Shown: positions 27,514 through 36,216 of the stretch, one piece after another | How positions within the stretch are numbered: the stretch's first letter is position 1 | How the letters are laid out: every line of letters begins with the position of its first letter | Source of the DNA: an uncultured Caulobacterales bacterium | GTDB lineage: Bacteria; Pseudomonadota; Alphaproteobacteria; Caulobacterales; Maricaulaceae | Direction: 5' to 3' | Assembly (NCBI GenBank): GCA_937923965.1 | Contig: CALDTL010000102.1 | Location: forward strand, 1-39,957 | DNA length: 39,957 nt | Notes under the pieces: generated by a model | Databases searched by the model: none | Told to the model about the DNA's origin: nothing | Seen by the model: only the letters and a program-made list of their open reading frames with translations | Position numbers and translations under genes: made by a program

Positions 27514-28505
27514 TTTGCGCTTTCGATGATCGGATGCAGCAGGCGGCGCAGTGTGAGCTCATCTTCAAACACGACGGAAACGGGCCAAATTTGCACGCCT
27601 TTGCGGTAGCCTTTGGGTAGGCGGACATAATCTTTTTCTGTCGTAATTAATCCGGCTTCCATTTCGGACGCCAGCAAAAAGAGGCTCTCAATGTCTTCAT
27701 CCTTATATTTGTAATGATCTGCAAAGCCTTCTGTTTCCACGACATTGGCGCCAGCGCGCTTGAGGCTGTCAAAGAATTTTGCGGGCCTCCCGATCCCGGC
27801 AAAGGCATAGAGCTTGCCTTTGGGGGCCTCAATGCGCGGCGCGAGATAGGCGGGAATGACGAGTTGACCTTTGAGCTGCACGCGCAATGTGTCTGAGATT
27901 TTATAATCCGGCGTGGGTTTCATCAGGATGATCGCATCTGTGCGGTCCAGCGCTGCGTCCAAATCTTCGCGCAGCGGTCCCGCCGGGAAGACGCAGCCAT
28001 TTCCAAATCCAACCTCTGCATCGACAACCAATAGGGACAGCGTTTTGACGAGGCTGGGGTTTTGGTGTCCGTCATCCATGATGATGACTTTGGCCCCGTT
28101 AGAGACGGCTGTCAGCGCGCCTTCGTCTCGCCCTGCGGCCACCCAAACAGGCCCGTGCCGCCGCAGAAGCAGGGGCTCATCGCCAACGTCTGCGGCAGTG
28201 TGATTAGGATCTACGGCGGTCGGGCCTTTTTCCCGCCCGCCATATCCGCGCGATAGGCCATGCGCCTCCACGCCCAATCGCCGCATAGATTTGAGCAAAT
28301 AGGCCACGACCGGTGTTTTCCCTGTCCCGCCAAGCGTTGCATTCCCCACGCAGATGATCGGCACGCCTGTGTCTACGGGATCAGCGGTTTTAATGCGCTG
28401 CGCCGCGGCTTTGGCGTAAATCCATCCGAATGGCCGCAGCGCGGTTCGCAGCGCCGTTTTCGCTTCCGGTCCTGAAATATGGTTCCAAAAATCCGGCGCT
28501 TTCAC
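27510..28505 (-). CDS. lpxK: tetraacyldisaccharide 4'-kinase
   Basis: VPIICVGNATLGGTGKTPVVAYLL Walker A; LSRGYGG; DEPLLLRRHGPVWVA; IIMDDGHQNPSL; FAGIGRPAKFFDSL. Confidence 0.95.
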   Translation of the reverse strand: MKAPDFWNHISGPEAKTALRTALRPFGWIYAKAAAQRIKTADPVDTGVPIICVGNATLGGTGKTPVVAYLLKSMRRLGVEAHGLSRGYGGREKGPTAVDPNHTAADVGDEPLLLRRHGPVWVAAGRDEGALTAVSNGAKVIIMDDGHQNPSLVKTLSLLVVDAEVGFGNGCVFPAGPLREDLDAALDRTDAIILMKPTPDYKISDTLRVQLKGQLVIPAYLAPRIEAPKGKLYAFAGIGRPAKFFDSLKRAGANVVETEGFADHYKYKDEDIESLFLLASEMEAGLITTEKDYVRLPKGYRKGVQIWPVSVVFEDELTLRRLLHPIIESAK

Positions 28506-29758
28506 AATAAGCCTCGCAATTTGGCGGTCGTATAATCCAAGATATTGTCGCTATCCTTTGCGAGATCAAAGGCGCGCCGCGCCATCTGCCGAGACGCCGC
28601 AGGGTCGCCCAGAAGGGCTATGACGCTCGGGCCGAGGTTGTCTGTCTTCGTCACGCGCATCGCCGCATTATGATTGAATAGATTGTCATAGATATGGGTA
28701 AAGCTGGCGACATATGGTCCTGTCAAGATCGGGACGCTGGCGCGCGCAGCTTCCAGCGGATTATGCCCTGTCAGCTCAGGGTGGATCGACCCGCCTACAA
28801 AGACCAAATCTGCAAGCGCTAAGGCGAGGCCCATCTCGCCTAACGTATCCATAATATAAATAGATGTGCCAGAGGTCGGACTATGGAGTTTCGATCTTTG
28901 CGCGATGTCTTGGCCCGCGCAGAGCGCCGCGATCTCGTCGCCGCGTTCCGGATGACGCGGCATCCAGACAAGCAAAGCATTAGCTCTTTTACCGGGGCCT
29001 GCCGTATGCGCTTCGAGAATATCTGCTTCCTCGGCAGGGTGGGTGCTGGCCGCCAGCCAAACGGGACGCCGCCCAATGGCATTGCGTAAGTACCTGGCTT
29101 CCGCCGCGTCAAATTCGAGGGCAGGGGCCGCCGTTTTTAAATTTCCAATTTGGCCGAGAACCCGTCCGCCAAAGCTCTTGAGCTTGTGATGGGTGATGTG
29201 ATCGGCGGCCAAGATCATGTCGAAAGAGGAAAAAATCTCTTCCGCAAAATGTGTTTTTTTCTGCCAGCCGGACAAGGATTTTTGACTGAGGCGGGCATTG
29301 ATGAGCGCCATTTTCGCGCCGCTGGCTTTCGTTTTCAAGATAAGGTTTGGCCAGATCTCGCTTTCCGCCCAAATCGCCAGATCGGGTTTCCAATGGGAGA
29401 GAAATTGGTCAATAAAATTTGGCCCGTCCAGCGGGATATATTGATGAAAGGCCCGCTCGGGCAGGCGGGTTTTCATCAGCTCTGCAGAGGTAACAGTTCC
29501 GCTGGTGACGAGAATATGCAGCTTTGGATCGCCGTCGAGTAATCTTTGAATCAGCGGGAGCAGCATGGTGGTTTCGCCCACGCTTGCGCCGTGCATCCAA
29601 ATGAGCTTGCCTGATGGACGAGGCAGGGACGCGATGCCTCTGCGTTCACTCAGGCGGGCCGCGTCTTCTTTACCCGCTTTCACGCGGCGCTTCAGGATGA
29701 GCCCCGCAAAGGGCTCCAGCGCGCGCGTCAGCGCATGATATCCACGGGACCAATTCAT
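28502..29758 (-). CDS. waaA: 3-deoxy-D-manno-octulosonic acid transferase
   Basis: KLIWMHGASVGETTMLLPLI; LVTSGTVTSAELM; WAESEIWPNLI; ALINARLSQKSL; FVGGSIHPELTGHNPLEAAR. Confidence 0.95.
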   Translation of the reverse strand: MNWSRGYHALTRALEPFAGLILKRRVKAGKEDAARLSERRGIASLPRPSGKLIWMHGASVGETTMLLPLIQRLLDGDPKLHILVTSGTVTSAELMKTRLPERAFHQYIPLDGPNFIDQFLSHWKPDLAIWAESEIWPNLILKTKASGAKMALINARLSQKSLSGWQKKTHFAEEIFSSFDMILAADHITHHKLKSFGGRVLGQIGNLKTAAPALEFDAAEARYLRNAIGRRPVWLAASTHPAEEADILEAHTAGPGKRANALLVWMPRHPERGDEIAALCAGQDIAQRSKLHSPTSGTSIYIMDTLGEMGLALALADLVFVGGSIHPELTGHNPLEAARASVPILTGPYVASFTHIYDNLFNHNAAMRVTKTDNLGPSVIALLGDPAASRQMARRAFDLAKDSDNILDYTTAKLRGLL

Positions 29759-30510
29759 GCGGGCTCTATCGCGTGATGGCCGAGCTCAACATCTGCCTCT
29801 GCGAGGAGGGCGTTCATTTCTGTCTCTATAGCGAGGCGTATGGATTCCAAATCCGCATCATCCGTCTCGGCGGCAATGGCAACGGGCGTGCCCCAAAGGA
29901 TAAGGCCTTTGCCAAAGAGCTTGGGCAGAATAAAGCGATCCCAACTGTCGAATTGCTTGCGCCGCGCCACGGCAAATGTGCAGGGCATGAGCGGCGCGCC
30001 TGTCGCGCGGGCGAGGCGCAGCGGCCCTTCGCCGAGCCGTTGCCGCGGTCCGCGCGGCCCATCCGGCGTGATAACAACGCAGCCGCCTGAGCGGATAGCG
30101 GTCATGGCCGCCGCCGCCGCTTTATCGCCGCCTTTATCTTTCCCCTTTTTAGGCCGGCTGCCGCGAATAGTTTTGAGGCCCAGAGCTTTGCAAGTTCCTG
30201 CCACCACAGCGCCGTCGCGTGACCTTGAAATCATGACATAGGGGTCCAGTTCATTGGCTTTCCAAGCGGCCGTGAGCATCAGAAAACGGGAGTGCCAGGT
30301 TAGGGCGATAACCCCTGTGCCGCTGCCTAGGATATGGCTCACCCGCTCCGCATATCGCATATCCCAGCGCGTTGTGCGTTTGATGAGGCGCATATATTGC
30401 GCAACGCCCCAGCCGAGGCTGGATTGAACTCTTGGACGCCGCAAAAGACGTTTGAACATACGCGGCCTCCCTGTTAGCCCAGATTTATATGACTGACCTA
30501 AGCGATACAC
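29755..30510 (-). CDS. lysophospholipid acyltransferase family protein (DUF374)
   Basis: VIALTWHSRFLMLTAAW; YVMISRSRDGAVVAGTCKALGLKTIRGSRPKKG; GGCVVITPDGPRGPRQRLGEGPLRLARATGAPLMP. More likely start is MFKRLLRRPRVQ near 30459. Confidence 0.88.
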   Translation of the reverse strand: MYRLGQSYKSGLTGRPRMFKRLLRRPRVQSSLGWGVAQYMRLIKRTTRWDMRYAERVSHILGSGTGVIALTWHSRFLMLTAAWKANELDPYVMISRSRDGAVVAGTCKALGLKTIRGSRPKKGKDKGGDKAAAAAMTAIRSGGCVVITPDGPRGPRQRLGEGPLRLARATGAPLMPCTFAVARRKQFDSWDRFILPKLFGKGLILWGTPVAIAAETDDADLESIRLAIETEMNALLAEADVELGHHAIEPA

Positions 30511-31166
30511 CGCTCGACCTCAATAACCCGCGCCATAGGAAACAGGCGCGGCGGGATCTGATGTGGGGCGATCATGGCTTTCTGCGCCTGCGATTTCCGA
30601 ATCGGCATGAATTAGGCGGGGGGATGTATCGCGAAAACCAGCCCTCCCCAGAGCGAATATCTGTGCTGGCCGAAGAAGGCATCAAGACGATATTGAACCT
30701 ACGCGGGCCGTCGCCCAAAGGCTTTTATTGGCTGGAGAAAGAAGCCTGCGAGAAACACGGTATTACGCTCATTAATTTTCGCGTCTATTCGCGCGATGTC
30801 CACACAGTGGAGAAAATCAAAGCCGCGCGCGAGCTGTTTGAGTCCATCGACTATCCCGCTGTCATGCACTGTAAATCTGGCGCGGACCGCACGGGATTTA
30901 TGGGCGTGCTTTATCGGCATTTCCATATGGGCGACACGATAGAACAGGCGCTGGCGCGAGAACTCACGCTGAAAAAACTCCATGTGCGGCAGGGCAAGAC
31001 TGGGATGCTCGATTTCTTTTTTGAAGATTATCTGCACTATGCGGAGAAACATGATATGAGTTTTATGGAGTGGGTCGAAACGATCTATGATGCGCCGGAT
31101 GTTAAAGCGCGTTTCATGGAACAGTGGAGCGGCAATCCGATAACAGAGATTTTACGGCGGGAGTAA
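30489..31166 (+). CDS. dual-specificity / tyrosine protein phosphatase-like protein
   Basis: HCX5R signature VMHCKSGADRTGFMGVLYR; GIKTILNLRGPSPKGFYWLEKEACEKHGITLINFRVYSRDV. Confidence 0.85.
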   Translation: MTDLSDTPLDLNNPRHRKQARRDLMWGDHGFLRLRFPNRHELGGGMYRENQPSPERISVLAEEGIKTILNLRGPSPKGFYWLEKEACEKHGITLINFRVYSRDVHTVEKIKAARELFESIDYPAVMHCKSGADRTGFMGVLYRHFHMGDTIEQALARELTLKKLHVRQGKTGMLDFFFEDYLHYAEKHDMSFMEWVETIYDAPDVKARFMEQWSGNPITEILRRE

Positions 31167-31168
31167 TT

Positions 31169-31309
31169 ATGACAAGCCTTGTGATTTTCTATATTTTTAT
31201 GTGGAGCAGCATTCTTGTACTTTGCGTGATGTCTGCCCTCGCAGGCGCAAAAGACCGCATTCGACAAGATGAGAAATATTCGTTCAGTAGATTATATGAG
31301 GGGACCTGA
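31169..31309 (+). CDS. 46-aa single-TM small protein
   Basis: Hand translation: MTSLVIFYIFMWSSILVLCVMSALAGAKDRIRQDEKYSFSRLYEGT; RBS-like gcgggag 7-10 nt upstream, start 3 nt after the phosphatase stop codon. Confidence 0.55.
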   Translation: MTSLVIFYIFMWSSILVLCVMSALAGAKDRIRQDEKYSFSRLYEGT

Positions 31310-31373
31310 CATCGCATTGATTGCTTAATAGTGCGGTGGTTCTGTCGCCGATATTTTTGGCGAGAAGAGAGAT

Positions 31374-31562
31374 TTCCTCCACCGCTTTAGCGGGGGAGGT
31401 GCCCCGGAGGGGCGGAGGGGGTGCAGCGTTTTTGCGCTGCCAATTTAATTTCAATCAATATTCCAAATAGTCTTTTGGCGGCGGGGACCCGCCGCACCCC
31501 CTCCGACCTGAGCGTTTTTTCAAAACGCCAAGGCCACCTCCCCCGCTTCGCGAGGGAGGAGG
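31374..31562. repeat. compound GC-rich inverted-repeat element (BIME/REP-like)
   Basis: Left arm cctccaccgctttagcgggggaggtg...cggagggggtgcagcg; reverse complement of the right arm cctccctcgcgaagcgggggaggtgg...cggagggggtgcggcg; about 45 bp AT-richer core; several internal hairpins. Confidence 0.75.
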
Positions 31563-31575
31563 GTCTTTCGCGTCG

Positions 31576-33342
31576 TTACTGTCTGTTAGTCTGATTGAGT
31601 CCCGCATAGACGCCGCTGCGCTTGCGTAATTCTGCGTCCGTCCCGCTCTCCACAACGCGTCCGCCGTCAATGACGTAAATCATATCTGCATCGCGGATTG
31701 TCGCGAGCCTATGCGCGATGACGAGGGTGGTGCGGCCCTCGCTTAGTCTCTCCAAGGCGGCTTGGACCTTGCCTTCACTTTCCGTATCGAGCGCGGAAGT
31801 CGCTTCATCAAGCAAGAGGATTGGCGCATCCCGCAATATCGCCCGCGCGATGGAGAGCCGCTGTCTCTGGCCGCCCGACAGACCTGCGCCGTCTTCACCT
31901 AAAACCGTATCATAGCCATCGGGCAGGCGGGAGATGAATCCATGCGCATCGGCGGATTTGGCGGCCTGAATGATGGCGTTTCGGCCCGCGCCCAAATCCC
32001 CCAAACCAATATTCGCGGCGATGGTGTCATTAAACAAAACGGCCTCTTGCGACACCACGGCAATATGTTTGCGCAAGGACTTTTGGTTGACCTCGCGAAC
32101 ATCCTGTCCGTCAATACGGATGGCCCCGTCCGTCACATCATAGAGACGCGGGATGAGGTGCATGATAGTGGATTTGCCCCCGCCAGAAGGCCCGACGAGC
32201 GCTGTTGTTTTCCCCGCTTCGGCTCTGAGGCTGAGATCATTCAGCGCGCGTGTTCCGTCCGGATAGGTGAAACCGACATTTGTAATTTCGACCTTACCGT
32301 CCACGACATCCAACGCTGTGGTTAGAATGGCATCGGTGAGGGCGGGCTCTGTGTCGATCACATCGAAAATCCGTTTCACGGAACTCAGGCCTTCTTGAAT
32401 GACGTTATTAATCGTCCCTAGCGCGCGCAGGCGCGGCGCGAGGATAAGGAGCCCGCCCAAAACTCCCGCAATTTGCCCGCCCGTAGCTGTTCCCATGCCA
32501 AATTGCCAGACGCCAAAAATGACGACGGCTGCGATGACGAGCCCTCCGACGACTTCGAGAATGGGATCAACGCGGGCTTGTTGTGTCACGAGTTTCAGAT
32601 AGAGCCGGACGCGTTCATCAAAGCTCTTATTTAATCGCGATTGCTCATGTGTTTCCAAGCCATAGGTTTTCACGAGCTGCGCTGCGCCGAGGCTTTCTTT
32701 AAGCTCTGCTGTCATCTTGCCAATATGCTCTTGAACGTCTTTCGCGTTCCCTCGCATTTTTTTGGAGATCGCAATGATAGGCAAAAGCGCGAGGCCGAAG
32801 ACAAGCATAAAAAGAGACAGCCGCCAATTCAGGTGGAGCATCACAGCAATTGTAAAAATAACGCTCAGCACATCTTTGATGAGATTACCCAGCACGCGCA
32901 CCAGCCCTGTGGAGACCACGCTCACATCATTTGTGAATTTTGCGATGAGCTCGCCGGTCGGCTCTGACGCGGATTGTGCGAAGTCTCGGTCATGGGCGGC
33001 GCGAAGCATCTGTGCTTGCATTTTGCCGACGGTGTTAAGCGCGATGGAATTGGTGAGAATGCGCTGCACATAGCCGCCAATCCCTGACGCCAAAGTTAAG
33101 CCCAAAATAACGGGCAGAATAATCGCGGCATATCGCTTGGCATTTTCAACGGCTCCGCCGCCGCTCTCTAGCGTGGTGGCGGCGTCGATAATGAGCTGTA
33201 TGAGATAGATATAACCCGCGGTGGCCGCCGCGAATATCGTCATGAAAAGGGCGGCTAATAAGAGCCGTGTTTTTTGCGGCCAGAGATAGTCTCGCCAAAG
33301 ACGCGCTATGCGCTGACGATCCGTCACTGACTCCCCGCTCAC
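31576..33342 (-). CDS. msbA: ABC transporter ATP-binding/permease (MsbA-like)
   Basis: TM domain plus NBD: ALVGPSGGGKSTIMHLIPRLYD, GAGLSGGQRQRLSIARAILRDAPILLLDEATSALD, LVIAHRL; located in an LPS cluster. Confidence 0.88.
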   Translation of the reverse strand: MSGESVTDRQRIARLWRDYLWPQKTRLLLAALFMTIFAAATAGYIYLIQLIIDAATTLESGGGAVENAKRYAAIILPVILGLTLASGIGGYVQRILTNSIALNTVGKMQAQMLRAAHDRDFAQSASEPTGELIAKFTNDVSVVSTGLVRVLGNLIKDVLSVIFTIAVMLHLNWRLSLFMLVFGLALLPIIAISKKMRGNAKDVQEHIGKMTAELKESLGAAQLVKTYGLETHEQSRLNKSFDERVRLYLKLVTQQARVDPILEVVGGLVIAAVVIFGVWQFGMGTATGGQIAGVLGGLLILAPRLRALGTINNVIQEGLSSVKRIFDVIDTEPALTDAILTTALDVVDGKVEITNVGFTYPDGTRALNDLSLRAEAGKTTALVGPSGGGKSTIMHLIPRLYDVTDGAIRIDGQDVREVNQKSLRKHIAVVSQEAVLFNDTIAANIGLGDLGAGRNAIIQAAKSADAHGFISRLPDGYDTVLGEDGAGLSGGQRQRLSIARAILRDAPILLLDEATSALDTESEGKVQAALERLSEGRTTLVIAHRLATIRDADMIYVIDGGRVVESGTDAELRKRSGVYAGLNQTNRQ

Positions 33343-33348
33343 GGGTGA

Positions 33349-34446
33349 CTAGCCAATGACGCCGTCCCCATCAGGATCCAGGAGGTCATGTGCGTGAAGA
33401 ATGAAATAGCGCATATGGGCATTGTCGACGGTGCGCTGTGCAGCCGATTTCCACGCTTTTTGAGCCTCTGCAAAATTCGCATAAGCGCCGACGAAATCGA
33501 CGGCGGAGAGGTCTTTAAATTCAGTCCTGTTTGGATCGACGAGTTCTCCGCCGATCACAAGGTGAAGAAGTTGGACGGAATTCATTCCATCAGTGGCTTT
33601 ACGATCAGACATTTGGGTCCCCAGAAATTTGAAGTCACGGCCCTTTGCAAATTGGGCCAGATGCGGTTTCACCTCCGCCAATAACAAAGCATGCAGGTGC
33701 GGGCCAGCACAAATCACGCCTAACCCGGATGTGGTTTCAGTATCAAATTGCGGCGTGGTGCCGCGAATGTCAGACACAATCGCGCCGGCTTCTGCTGCAA
33801 TTAAGGCGGCGGCGGCGACGTCCCAATCTGATTTGGGCGTAAAGGCGATAGTGGCATCGGCTTGGCCGCTTGCGACGAGGCACATGCGATAGGCCATAGA
33901 GTTGACAACATGCACATCCATGTCCGGAAAATCTAGCCTCCGGAATTTGCGCGGATAGCCAATCATCTTTATGCCCGCGATAGCGGCGGGGTCGCTCGCT
34001 TTTATGGGTTTGTCATTGAGCCGCGCCCCGCCGCCCAATGAGGCTTCGTAGAGCTCATCCATCAGCGGATTGAAAACAACACCCGCAATAGACTGGCCTT
34101 TTTCGATGATGGCGACGCAAACGGCGAAATTCGGCGTCCGGTCAATGAAGGCGCGCGTGCCGTCAATCGGGTCCACAACGAAACTGCGCGGGCAGGCGTG
34201 GCGGGAATGATCATCCTTGGTTTCCTCGCTGAGCCATCCATATCCGGGCCGCGCGGTGCGTAATGTCGATTCCAAGAAATTATTTACGGCAATATCCGCT
34301 TCGGTCACGGGCGAGCTATCAGCCTTATTCCACCGTTTGGAATCATTGGCGTCATAGGCGGCTTTGGCAATCGCGCCGGCCTGCCGAACAATGTCCTTTA
34401 GGAGAGCGAGATCCTCTTCGGGTATGACGCAATTAGGATCCAGCAA
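33349..34446 (-). CDS. inositol monophosphatase family (CysQ-like) protein fused to C-terminal DUF4170-like domain
   Basis: IMPase motifs WLSEETKDD, FVVDPIDGTRAFIDRTPNFAV, SDWDVAAAALIAAEAGA; C-terminal about 90 aa LLHLVIGGELVDPNRTEFKDLSAVDFVGAYANFAEAQKAWKSAAQRTVDNAHMRYFILHAHDLLDPD resembles DUF4170. Confidence 0.85.
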   Translation of the reverse strand: MLDPNCVIPEEDLALLKDIVRQAGAIAKAAYDANDSKRWNKADSSPVTEADIAVNNFLESTLRTARPGYGWLSEETKDDHSRHACPRSFVVDPIDGTRAFIDRTPNFAVCVAIIEKGQSIAGVVFNPLMDELYEASLGGGARLNDKPIKASDPAAIAGIKMIGYPRKFRRLDFPDMDVHVVNSMAYRMCLVASGQADATIAFTPKSDWDVAAAALIAAEAGAIVSDIRGTTPQFDTETTSGLGVICAGPHLHALLLAEVKPHLAQFAKGRDFKFLGTQMSDRKATDGMNSVQLLHLVIGGELVDPNRTEFKDLSAVDFVGAYANFAEAQKAWKSAAQRTVDNAHMRYFILHAHDLLDPDGDGVIG

Positions 34447-35809
34447 GGGTCAGGCCTTCAAATAATAGGGTCGGTGCATTGGTCGCGCTGTCCATTTTTA
34501 AATCACTCGCCGGGAGCATAGTTTTAAACATCTCTTTGAGATTTCCGGCAATCGTGACTTCGGAGACAGGAAACGCCCGCGCGCCTTTTTCGATTTTAAA
34601 ACCAGACACGCCAACCGAATAATCGCCCGTATTAGAGTTGAGGCTCGGCCCAAACATTTCCGAAATCAAGAACCCCTCGCCAATGTCGGCCATGAGCGCT
34701 TCGGGCGTTTTCGGCCCGGCTTCGATCCATGTGTTCGTCGCAGAGACGCCGGGCGGCGCGCCCACCCCGCGCGTGGCATGGCCCGTCGGCGCAAGATCTA
34801 ATTGGCGCGCACTGGACATGTTCAGCAGCCACGTCTGCAAGATGCCATCTTCAATAATATGGCGTTTCTTCACGGCGAGGGCTTCGCCGTCCCAGGGGCG
34901 CGATCCATCCCCGCGCGGCAGTAGCGGGTCTTCGAGGATTTGAATCTGCGGCGAGAAAATCGCTTTGCCCAAATCGTCTTTCAGAAAAGACACGCCCCGC
35001 GTTATGGCCGGCCCAGAAATTGCGCCCAGCAAGGCCGCGAGCAGGCTGCCCGCGATGCGTTCATCAAAAAATATCGGAAGGGCCGCCGACGGGATCTGGC
35101 GACTGCCGAGCCTCGCTAAGGCGCGCCGTCCGGCATTCTGTCCGATGGTTTTGGGGTCGGGCAGGGCGCTTAGGTAGCGCGTGCTGTCGTAATCATAGTC
35201 CCGCTCCATCGCGCCGTCTTGCTCTGCGATGGCTGAGACGGAGAGGCCGTGGCGCGAGGCGCGCCATCCATCGCGAAATCCGTGTGATGTCCCGTATGCG
35301 AAGGCGCTTGTGTTCCAACTCGCATTTGCCCCTTCGGCTTGGTTGATGCCGCCGACGGAAAGCGCGGCCGCTTCAAGTTCATGGGCGCGGGCTTTCAGGG
35401 CGGCTGGGTTCACCTCCGTATCGTCCCAGACGTCCAGCGCCGCTGCGCCGCCCGGCGCGGATAAAAGCGTGCTATCCGGCAATCCGCAATAGGGGTCTTC
35501 GGGCGCAAGTTTCGCCATCGCAACGGCGCGCTCGGCAAGCGCCTGAATGCTTTGGGGTGATAAATCAGAAGAGGACACACAGGCTTGGCGCTTTCCGATC
35601 ATAACCCGCAGACCAATGTCTCGGCCCTCCGTGCTCTCGACATCCTCCAGCGCATTATCCCGGACCGCGATTCCGAGGCTGCGTCCGTGGGTCGCAACAG
35701 CGTCAGCGCTCTGCGCGCCCGCGTCTTTCGCCGCCTTTATGAGAGCGTCCAGCGTCGGGTAAAGACTATCGGCCTGAATGGGCTCTGATTTAGGAATAGG
35801 GTGGGTCAA
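34433..35809 (-). CDS. pmbA: TldD/PmbA family metalloprotease-like protein
   Basis: SADAVATHGRSLGIAVRDNALEDVESTEGRDIGLRVMIGKRQACVSSSDLS; GDYSVGVSGFKIEKGARAFPVSEVTIAGNLKEMF. Confidence 0.9.
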   Translation of the reverse strand: MTHPIPKSEPIQADSLYPTLDALIKAAKDAGAQSADAVATHGRSLGIAVRDNALEDVESTEGRDIGLRVMIGKRQACVSSSDLSPQSIQALAERAVAMAKLAPEDPYCGLPDSTLLSAPGGAAALDVWDDTEVNPAALKARAHELEAAALSVGGINQAEGANASWNTSAFAYGTSHGFRDGWRASRHGLSVSAIAEQDGAMERDYDYDSTRYLSALPDPKTIGQNAGRRALARLGSRQIPSAALPIFFDERIAGSLLAALLGAISGPAITRGVSFLKDDLGKAIFSPQIQILEDPLLPRGDGSRPWDGEALAVKKRHIIEDGILQTWLLNMSSARQLDLAPTGHATRGVGAPPGVSATNTWIEAGPKTPEALMADIGEGFLISEMFGPSLNSNTGDYSVGVSGFKIEKGARAFPVSEVTIAGNLKEMFKTMLPASDLKMDSATNAPTLLFEGLTLAGS

Positions 35810-35812
35810 AGA

Positions 35813-36202
35813 CTAGCCTGTAAAAATAAGGAATAAGAGGCTGCCGGCCGTTCCGAAATAGGTCAGCAGCGTCAGTATAGTTCCTACCAGGCGGCCTTGC
35901 CCAAAGGTTTTGGCCATGCCCATGGCGTGTAAAATTCGTCCAATGAAAAAGGCTGCACCAAAGATATGGAGCACGACAGGGGCGGCGTTTAACATTGCCA
36001 AGCCCAAGAGGCCAAGCAATGCGAGCGGCGCATTTTCGGCGAAGTTCCCATGCGCGCGAATGCGCGAGAGCATCAAGGCGTCGCCGCCGTCGCCGAGGTC
36101 GATTTTTTTTCCGAGACGAAGCCGGCCAACGCGAAGCATAAGGATGGGCGCCAGCACAAGATTAAGTGCCAGATAAAACGCGACGATTTCAAAAAGTGTC
36201 AT
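35813..36202 (-). CDS. MAPEG family membrane protein
   Basis: 129 aa; RIRAHGNFAENAPLALLGLLGLAMLNAAPVVLHIFGAAFFIGRILHAMGM. Confidence 0.88.
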   Translation of the reverse strand: MTLFEIVAFYLALNLVLAPILMLRVGRLRLGKKIDLGDGGDALMLSRIRAHGNFAENAPLALLGLLGLAMLNAAPVVLHIFGAAFFIGRILHAMGMAKTFGQGRLVGTILTLLTYFGTAGSLLFLIFTG

Positions 36203-36216
36203 GGGGCCTTGTCTCC

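Noticed and set aside
31455-31670. 71-aa minus-strand ORF
   Set aside because: Translates the GC-rich inverted-repeat element and the 3' end of the ABC transporter gene; low-complexity product.
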